Shown piece by piece: positions 56,165 through 64,000 of a stretch of DNA of 64,000 nt. The notes under the pieces are model-generated. The model did no database searches, was not told the origin of the DNA, and was given only the letters and a program-made list of their open reading frames with translations. The stretch lies in assembly GCA_037157565.1 (NCBI GenBank), contig JAZHRO010000036.1, positions 23,052,501-23,116,500 of the forward strand. Reading direction: 5' to 3'. The first letter of the stretch is position 1, and each line of letters opens with the position of its first letter. Position numbers and translations under genes: made by a program. This stretch comes from Thalassia testudinum. Lineage: Eukaryota > Streptophyta > Magnoliopsida > Alismatales > Hydrocharitaceae.

Positions 56165-57338
56165 TTCTTTAAGCAAAACAAATTTAACTCTCTTATGCTT
56201 TAGCAAAATTCAGCAGAACACTTCCTAGAGAGTTCTAATGTCAAAGCAAATGCAAATTCAATGGGATCTGTTTTTAGTAGATTGTAGGTCTTAGAGTTAT
56301 ATGTTTAGTTGGTGGTCAAACAAGTTGTGCAAAAATTACGCTTCCTAGGCCAACCTTCACTGGTGCCTATAACCTACTCGCAAGGGATGGAAGTCTCGAA
56401 TCGAGCCCACACACGAAGAACCGAAGTAACTTGCTGGATAGGCTTATTGATTTCCGACTAACTTCCCTTGTGGTGCAAAAGAGGTGAGGTAGAAATTATC
56501 TAGTGACCTTATGTGTGAGGTGCACAGTGTCTCAAGTGTGCAAGCATACGATCGTGTTTTGATTTTTTTTTTTTTTTTGAAATTCCGCAAACAGGATCCC
56601 TTTGCACATAATTTTTAGTCATAGATTTTAAAGTCCAACCTCTTAACAGTCCCAATTTTTTTTAAAGTGACCACTAAATTAATTTGATTCAAGCACTTTA
56701 GTGGTCTTAGATTTAGGTTTAATGCATATGCATGACAAGTAATTAATGCTCAAGAAAAGACGCACCTTACTCCAGCTTTCTTCGTGCAGTGTATGAATGC
56801 AATGCAATAAAAAAAAATAAACTAGATGTTGCTCATTCAGTCCAAGATGATCATCCTATAGATATGTAACTTCAAGCAGGCAGTTCGATTTTTCTTTTTT
56901 TTTTAATAGTAACAAACAGACCTAATCTAACTAACTAACTGAAATGCAGTTTAAAATAGTTCAAATAATCCTATAATCTAAATAAATGGGAACACGTCCC
57001 CAAAAATACCCAACAAGGGCCCAAAAGACAGTAATTTAAATTCTAATGTCTATCTTACTAAATCTAACTAAGACCTACTGCCTAAATCAGAAATAGGCTT
57101 CTCCGTAAGCCTAAATGCATGGGATCAAGGCCCACGTATTCTTGTTGTCATCCTCCAGGTGGCGTCAAGGTCCACCAAAAAGATCGTCTCCACCGTGCGC
57201 GTTGCTCACATTCAAAGTAGTCGCTTTGCTGCGCCTCGTTGCCGTGTCAGATTCCTTGCAAAATAATAAAGATGATTAGATAATTTCGCAACTCAAAAGA
57301 TTTAAAAATAATAAAGTAAATCTATTGCGTCTGTTGCC
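56165..57338 (-). other. E10 leader (no gene)
   Basis: Non-coding leader between PBS and ORF. A T-run at 56563-56578, A-run near 56810. Blocks such as GACCTAATCTAACTAACTAACT (56918 region) are shared with E8 near 62780. Confidence 0.7.
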
Positions 57339-57356
57339 TCCCCGGCAACGGAGCCA
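57339..57356 (-). promoter_or_regulatory. E10 primer-binding site (tRNA-Asp)
   Basis: Minus TGGCTCCGTTGCCGGGGA, 17 of 18 identical to the tRNA-Asp type PBS, three bases from the LTR. With the following GGCAAC it forms a perfect GTTGCC-GGGGA-GGCAAC hairpin. Confidence 0.93.
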
Positions 57357-57359
57357 ATT

Positions 57360-59026
57360 TGACATGTCGACTTTTCGCTTTAGCGTTACAGTATTTAAGT
57401 GGTGGAAAAATCGACTAATCAAAAATAATGAAAATAACCACTCGCAGAAGAGCGGGTCGTGTCCACAGGGAGCAATGATGCAATCAATACTTAATTATTT
57501 AATGTTATTTTGGATAATGCGAAATTCCTTTTTAAATTGGACTTAAAATGTGAAGGACAATAGGTTTGTAATAACCTAAAAGGTTAAGCGTGTAAGTGCA
57601 ATTTTCCCTCACAGAAATCCTCAATAAATTTAGGATGAATTAATGCAATTTTCATGTGATGTGTACTATAGACAATTAGTACTTAAAAGAAGTCCAAAAT
57701 CAATGTTTAAACTAGCCAATATTAATACCATATAATTAAAAAGAACTGTGAGTGCGTGAATGCAATTCTGCCAGAATACAATATTAAAAAAAAATGAAAT
57801 TGCCTGCAATGGCATTGAATGTAATTTCTAATTAAAACCAAAACAGAGCTTTTCCTCTCTCTCTTCCTCGCGAGAGAGAGAGAGAGCACCCGCGGGGTAG
57901 TTGCGAGGCTCAGGAGGACGGCGAGGACGGGGGCTTTCCGACGGTGGCAGCGGCGGCGGCGGAGGTGGCCAGAGGCGGCGGCCGGAGGTGGCCGGAGATG
58001 AAGAACGTCGGTTTGCTGGAGGGCGGCTGCTGCTTCGGCTGATCGAGCAGGCATGCGCACGTGCTGGTGCGCGGAGACGCAGCGCCTGCTGTGGCGCTTG
58101 GAGGCACTGCAGGGCGAAGATGCAGCGACTACTGTGGCGCTTGGAGACGCTGCAGGGCGAAGACGTAGCACCTGCTGTGGCGCTTGGAGGCAGGAAAGCG
58201 CACACACTGTGTGCAGATTGCAAGGACGCCGAGAGGTTTCTGGGGGGCGCGGGCAGAGAGGGTGTGCGCTTGCAGGCAGAGAGCGCATGAGCGCCTTCTG
58301 CAGGAAGGAGTGGTGCGCTGTTGAGAGCACCTACGGGCACAACTATGAAGGCGTGATGGCGTGCGGTTGTTCTGCAGTGCGCAAGGAGGATGCTCTGTGG
58401 GACGTGCGGGTGATGGTGAAGGCAGGGCAGGCACCTGCTTGAAGGCGGTAGCAAGTGCCTGCGGGCGCTGGAGAGGGGTGCTGTGGGGCGATGGCGCTGG
58501 AAGGTGGAGCGGCTGTGGGGCGATGGCGTTGGAAGGTGGAGCAGCTGTGGGGCGATGGCGCTGGAAGGGAGGATGCGGCTGGAAATGGGTGCTTGGCGAA
58601 CAGTGCACGCGGTGGGTCACAGGGTAAGCCTTTTCCATGGTGAAGCCCTTCCCCACGAAGGGGAAAGATGGATCCTCCTCTCTCCTCACCTCCTCTCTTT
58701 AATTCCTCCCTTGCGCGTGAGTTCTGGGATTTTCCCAAATCCCCGGTCACAGTTGTTGAGAAAGGCGGCGTCAGAAGTTTTGCCCAATGTCCGGCGAGAG
58801 AGGGGGAAAGAGAGTTGCGGTTGTTTGGGGAATTTTATTTCCCCACCCTTGCTCTTTGTGTATTTTATTACCTGTATAAAAATAATAAGATTATTAAGTT
58901 ATAAAATGTTATAACCTAAATCATGTGTATAATTATTCTATAACTTAATTGCCATTATTAACATACCTAAACTATACGATTAAATATTCTTAGGCTTAAT
59001 ATTAGTCTATTTTAATGGACTCATCA
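57360..59026 (-). repeat. E10 5' LTR (1667 bp)
   Basis: Collinear with 51073-52685. It is longer mainly by an extra tandem unit near 58100-58160 and about 12 bp near 57975. Starts (plus) TGACATGTCGAC and ends ATGGACTCATCA. Confidence 0.93.
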
Positions 59027-59031
59027 CAACA

Positions 59032-59732
59032 CGACGCAGAGTTTTATTCAAGAGGCATTATTCGAGATGATGATGGTCAAGAGGATATTGTGTGGCTTAT
59101 TTGGTGGAAGTGCCTACTCTCAGCACCGGGAAGGAATGAATAGGATAGGTGTATTTCTAACCTTTGACATTACTACCCTCCTTCAACCGAGGACTCTATG
59201 AAATACGGTCGTAACCATCCACCATAGTCATAGTTTTATTCGGACTCAATCTTTGTGTATCTGCCTTATTTGGTAACTCTCAAGAATTCACACATTGTAC
59301 GCACACAAGAACAGAGAGCGAAAACTATGCCTAACTCTGAGGTATCATCATCTAATTATCCAGAACTTAAGAGTCCTTGCACTAGACTTAGTGCACTAGT
59401 AGTCTCTCTACTTTCTTCTCACAAATATGAGGTGGATCTAATAGAAGATAGTATGCCTGACTCCCTATTAATTATCCAAGGGTTCAGTAGACTAAAAATG
59501 CTTATTAGTTTTCTTCAAAGATCCATTACCCAGTATACGTGCAATTCAAGTAACTGTACTTGATTCTAAACTTAAGAAACAATTTAAGAATAAAATCTTC
59601 AATGACACCTTCTTGATAAAAATTTTCTGCTAGGGAGTAATCAATTCAGCTCAAGAAAATAAAAGAGAGATTTTTTTTTATGCTAATGCACCTAACCTAA
59701 ATGCATGAATACTACCTAAAAATGCAAAATGC
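59032..59732 (-). other. E8 3' spacer, part 2
   Basis: Continues the spacer interrupted by E10: TATTTGGTGG at 59099 and TATTTGGTAA at 59267, collinear with 53529 and 53699 of E10. No gene. Confidence 0.72.
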
Positions 59733-59746
59733 ACCCTCCCATACCT
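59733..59746 (-). promoter_or_regulatory. E8 upstream PPT-like tract
   Basis: Minus AGGTATGGGAGGGT, preceded by GAGGACATTGTAGGATTT. Counterpart of 54141-54151. Confidence 0.5.
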
Positions 59747-59879
59747 AAATCCTACAATGTCCTCATTGTAAAATTAAAACAAGGGGAGAAAGGAAGGAAA
59801 TCACCTGATGATGGTGTTATTCTGAACGTTGGGTTGCCTCCCAACAAGCATTGCATTTTTTGTCGGCTGCCAGACTTAT

Positions 59880-61814
59880 AGGGAACCTGTAAGTCTGGTT
59901 CCAAACAAAAAGAGCTAGGCCCTGGAAATATGCGTAACAGCACGGGCCTAGAAAATAGGTAGCCACAGATGTTGGCGAGCTGATGATGCAATGTTATCCC
60001 AAATGCTCGCCAGAAGACATGAAAGCAGAGAACCTCTTAGGGTACCTGGGGAGGTCTAGGAATAATAAAAGGAACATGAAAAGGGTCCTCCTGAAATAGA
60101 ATAAGTGGAGGATAACAAGGGTCCTCCAAAGCAGGAAGGGTTTTAAAAGATATAAACATAATAATTTCAAACCCATGAATGGTAAGACTAAAAGTACAAG
60201 CATCAATCCACACTTGCCATTCTACCCGAGGATGTACTGGCCTGATATGCTCCCTAGAAAAAATGTATATGAGCAGAGACTTGAGCTGAGGATTAGGTAA
60301 GGAATCTATAGGTTGCTTGAGTGATTGGGTGGTAATTATTAAGTCCAAAGAGGGCTTAGTTTGTTTAGGTTCCATTCCCAATAAGAATTCGTCCTCCACA
60401 TCCTTACCTAACTCCAACTACTCCTCTACAATAGATGAGACCTGAATAGAATTTAATATCTCATTAGTAGACTCATGATCAACATGCTTTGACCATAGTT
60501 GGGTTTCCTGGGATGTAGCGAGATCAAAATTATCATCAAATCCATCCCCAGGTTCTTTCTTGTGAATTACATCCTTTCCGGGGACTTTGTGTGCTACTTC
60601 ATTATCCATAGTATCTTTAGGAGGATTATCATCTTTAATGCTATGGAGAAAGCCTATATCACTGAATTCTTTGTTGTTCTCGGGCATAAATCCTCAATTG
60701 ATGTATATTGTCCCCAAGAGCCTCCCCTAGGTTTCTCACTATTGTGTTCGTCCTCCAATATCAACTCCTGGTTTTGCGGAGGGTGACTCTCAAAATCAAA
60801 AGAAGGGAGGAATTTGGATTTCACCAGATTATTTATATCCTCAGGGGGTAAGTCCTCGAATAACACATAATCCCCATGTGATTCACTCTAGATTCTAAGG
60901 CCAGGTTCCTCCATCGAGTCGTCATCCTCCTCTAAAATAGACTCTTTGTACTTTTGAGACTAAAATTGATCCAATTCATCCTCCATTCCCTTAGGGTCAC
61001 CTTCATTAGGCGTATTTAAATCCTCAAAATGTTGGATGGTAGCTGTTGATTTCCTAAGTGGAGGGTCAGGATTAGGCTCACTAAGGGTAGAATGGGGTTC
61101 CACTAGATGATTAATAGGGGAAGTGATATGAACAATATGACCTTGACCTGGGTTATCAGGGGTATAGAAAATACTGTCATCAGGGTCAAGGTCCTCAAGA
61201 GGTACCATCTTCCCTTTCTTTTGACTCCAATATAGCTCAGGTGGATAATCACTAGGATTGTTCTCCTCTAGTGGCCATGTCTGATGGGGAGAGTCTAATT
61301 ATAGCTACTTAAAATGGGATCCCTATTGTCATTGGTTTCCTCAAAATTATTTTGATGATCATGATTATACGGGTAGAGATCAAAATCATTAGTTTGAGCG
61401 TAGCTAAGCTATCTAATTTTCTTATTCAATTGTTGACTATTCCTCAACATCTCTCCCATATACTCCATCATTTCCTTTTGTTGTTTTTGCATTTCTATCA
61501 CAAAAGAGGAGAGGCTACTACTATCATATTGGGGAGGATAGTCAATCTCAGGCTCTGGTTGCCTAGGGGTATTGGTCCAACCTCAATACGGAAAATCATG
61601 AAGGGTGGGAGGGTTGGGTGTTTGCATAATAGTGGGGATTCCATGGGTGGAAAATCCCACTCCTAGGCTCTGCTCAAAAGTTGGAGCTATCGGGCCAGTA
61701 CTCCCAAGATAGGAATATGATTGATCCTATGAATTGTAATTTTATCCATCAAAGGATGGATATGCTTGGGGCATGGCATTCAGGGTTAAAATGATAGGAG
61801 TAAGGATAGTCCAT
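59880..61814 (-). pseudogene. E8 long ORF without retroviral domains
   Basis: ATG at 61814-61812 (MDYPYSYH). The protein is collinear with that of E10: coiled MQKQQKEMMEYMGEM (61470 region), NEGDPKGMED (61000), FEDLPPED (60850), HPRVEWQVWIDACTF (60220), LHHQLANICGYLF-type ending (59970; the start of this piece reads MHHQLANICGYLF). Several stops and at least two frameshifts (near 61300 and 60680) break it. The N-terminal TAG of E10 is also present here at about 61726. Function unknown. Confidence 0.65.
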
Positions 61815-63254
61815 TTCTTTCAATTAAATGGTTTAACTCTCTTAGGACTTAGATAAATTAAAAATAGAAACTTCCTAGAGAGCTCTATTACGCACACACC
61901 AAGCAAACACAAGGCAAGAGGTCTTTTGTTGATTTAAAGTTCATTAAGTCCTCTTCCAACTCTTCAGCTTGGCCAAATATAGTCAAGGTAGTGTTTTTTC
62001 GTTCCCACGTAAGTGGTATAAGAGAAATGAGGCACTTGAAATTTCTGGTCAATGACTATTAAGAAGGTTGAGGTTACTTTTAGTCCTTTTTGGGTGATCA
62101 ATCAAGTTGTCAAGCAATTACTCACCCTAAATTGACCTTCGAGTGCCCTAAAGATGTATATTTTGTTGCGATGATATTCTCTAATGCTCAAGTAAAAAGG
62201 TACTCCAAGGATCGAACCAAGGGATGCAAGTAGGGTGAACCCTTCCTTTGAGGCATTACGTTAGTGGTGTCTCTTAACTACCCTTGAATTCCTTTAGAGT
62301 ATCAAGTCACTCAGGAAAAAGTTAATAGTACCGTCACAAAGAGAGATAGGAGGGTTTGCATCGATAAAGAGATCGATGCCTATAGCCTTAAGGGTCCAAG
62401 TCCTAGTGTAGTGCCTATAATGCATGATCAATGTAGAAAGTGTGCATCACACTGCAAAAAGTGATTTTTCCTTTTGAAAATTGCAGTCATGTTATTCAAA
62501 CACTTCCTGTATATTTTTCTTTCTTTTCAAGAAGTAATGTGACCAGTTGATTAATATTTTCAAATCAGCTTAAATGGTCTTTTTTAATTATGTCCAAATG
62601 CAATGCGTGTGCAAATAACTGATGCACAAGAAAAGACATACCTTACTCAGCTCTCTTCAATGCAGGATGTTTGCAATGCAAAAAGAAAAGCTAAATGCTA
62701 CTCATTTAATCCTAGATGGTCCCCCGATAGATATGTAGCTTCTAGCAGGTAGCTCGAATATTTTCTTTCAATAATAATAAGCAAACAAACCTAATCTAAC
62801 TAACTAACTAACCAACATGCAATTCAAACAATTCAAATAATCCTATAATCTAAATAAAATGGGAACAAACTCCCAAAAATATGCTCTTGCATACAAGAGC
62901 GATAAACAATAATAGTATTGGGAATAAGTTCCCAAAAATGCCCAACAAGGGTCCAAATGACCAAAATTAAATGTCTAACGTCTATCTAGCCTAAATCTAA
63001 ACTAAGATCTACTAAGTAAATTAGAAAAAGGTTCCTCTGTATGCCTTCACATGCGTGGGATCAGGCCCACAAGCACCTGTTGCTGGCCTCTAGGTGGCGT
63101 CAAGGTCCACCAAAAATATCCCCTCCGTCATGCACTCCCATCGCATTCGTTTGTTTTTGCAATGCAAATAGAAACAAGGTCAGTAATTCAGAAAAGCTTC
63201 ATTAATAGCATGAAAATAATGAAATTTCCCAAAAAAATTAATAGGCTTATTTCC
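61815..63254 (-). other. E8 leader (no gene)
   Basis: Non-coding, collinear with the E10 leader (for example ACTAACTAACTAACCAAC at 62798 and the CCACNTGGAGG/GGTGGCGTCAAGGTCCACC block at 63090-63115, matching 57160-57180). Confidence 0.7.
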
Positions 63255-63272
63255 TCCCTGGCAACAGCACCA
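63255..63272 (-). promoter_or_regulatory. E8 primer-binding site
   Basis: Minus TGGTGCTGTTGCCAGGGA, 15 of 18 identical to the tRNA-Asp type, two bases from the LTR. Confidence 0.85.
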
Positions 63273-63274
63273 TT

Positions 63275-64000
63275 TGAAAGAGCAATCTTCATTTTCGATA
63301 AAAACTTTAGCATAAAATGGTGTGTCATTGTATTTCGTTGCGTGGTAGATGGGATGTTGAAGAAGAAGGAGAAGATAGAGGATGAGGAGGAAGAAGATGG
63401 GCGTGAGGAGTGTTGGCAATGATGTTGTTGTGGCTGGAGGAGGTCTACTGTTGGTTATCGATGGAGACGATGGTGATGGGTTCTGGATGTAGAAGATGGT
63501 GGTGACGGTGGAGGGAGGGGGCGGTGATAGGAGGTTGAAGATGAAAAGGAAAACAAGATGAATAGTGGAAAAAAGTTGGTGTGGGCGTGGGGGGAAAGTT
63601 TTTGGTGGATAAGGTGAAGGTGGTGATGGTTATGGGAGATGGTGGCAATGATGGTGGTGATGGTGGAGGGGCCGTGCACTGTCACCGCATGGCTAGTGGC
63701 AGAGGTGATCAAGGTGCGCTCTTGGGTTACGATGTAAGCAAATTCCATGGTGCACTCTTTAGCCATGGTGTCTACTCTGGCCACAGTGCTGGTGGAGGCA
63801 ATCAAGAGCCCGCTTCTGGAAGATGTAGCCTTTTTAAAAAATCTCGTATGTTTCCTTTTGGCGAAATTTCTCTAGCACTCGCGAAGATTGCGAGTGGTTA
63901 GAACAGTGAATAAATAATGGTCGATCTTTATCAGATGTCTGACTTCATCATCAGACATATTAAAAAATGTAAAGTCAAGGAACTTGTCCTGGAAGTTCCC
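63275..64000 (-). repeat. E8 5' LTR (runs off the window)
   Basis: Starts (plus) TGAAAGAGCAATC like 45715. At 63342-63349 it jumps from the equivalent of 45789 to that of 46594, so about 805 bp are missing. From there it follows 46595-47250 to the window end. Confidence 0.85.

Larger units (their letters stand above)
51073..59026 (-). mobile_element. E10: complete minus-strand non-autonomous element, 7954 bp
   Basis: LTRs 51073-52685 and 57360-59026, PBS 57339-57356, leader, one long domain-free ORF, post-coding block, upstream PPT, CCACCAAATA spacer, hairpin and PPT. Perfect 5-bp target duplication. In a 340-nt stretch at one end of the LTRs I count about 15 differences (around 4%), so this is one of the younger insertions. 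It lies inside a relative (E8), in the same orientation. Confidence 0.95.
45715..64000 (-). mobile_element. E8: minus-strand non-autonomous element carrying E9 and E10
   Basis: 3' LTR 45715-47491, PPT, spacer split by E9 and by E10, post-coding block, long domain-free ORF, leader, PBS 63255-63272 and 5' LTR from 63275 to beyond the window. Inserted in the gag of E7. No gag core, protease, RT or integrase is seen. Internal sequence is collinear with E10 throughout, so the two are one family, but their LTRs differ. Confidence 0.85.

Overview
This is a plant nuclear DNA window, very probably from heterochromatin of a large-genome flowering plant. Nearly all of it consists of nested long-terminal-repeat (LTR) retrotransposons. 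I found no intact host gene, tRNA, rRNA or CRISPR array. The plant assignment rests on the element types: Ty3 elements of the Athila/Tat kind, with LTRs of 1.6-2.8 kb, primer-binding sites (PBS) matching the 3' end of tRNA-Asp, Athila-like gag and pol motifs and no chromodomain. One Ty1/copia element is also present. The species cannot be named from the sequence. All pol, gag and protease genes are broken by stops and frameshifts, so everything here is a fossil or a non-autonomous element.

Left half. E1 (minus) enters from the left edge and ends at 3819. It is inserted in the 5' LTR of E2 (plus; 3820-8331 continuing at 28119-32989), the only element with recognisable RT, RNase H and integrase. 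E2's integrase is split at 8331/28119 by E3 (minus, 8332-28118). E3 is itself split by E4 (plus, 16651-26446), which landed in the first six bases of E3's 5' LTR.

Right half. E5 is represented by its 3' region and a long LTR (32990-37816). The copia element E6 (37817-40984) follows, then E7 (plus, 40985-45714) inside E6's protease, then E8 (minus, 45715 to beyond the right edge) inside E7's gag. E8 contains a solo LTR of another family (E9, 47548-50296, perfect 5-bp target duplication) and a complete relative of itself (E10, minus, 51073-59026, perfect 5-bp target duplication). This makes a stack about five insertions deep.

What stands out beyond the nesting: (1) a 65-codon reading frame inside the LTR, just upstream of the PBS, conserved without indels in three diverged LTR lineages and mostly through synonymous differences; (2) a 10-nt motif, CCACCAAATA, repeated 5-7 times with similar spacing in the 3' non-coding spacer of four elements; (3) a conserved hairpin next to the polypurine tract (PPT), a second upstream PPT-like tract, and an inverted repeat at the LTR 5' tip; (4) a long open frame without retroviral domains in E4, E8 and E10, in the place of gag-pol. 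Positions were read by eye, so LTR ends are good to a few bases where target duplications or PBS/PPT are cited and less certain elsewhere.
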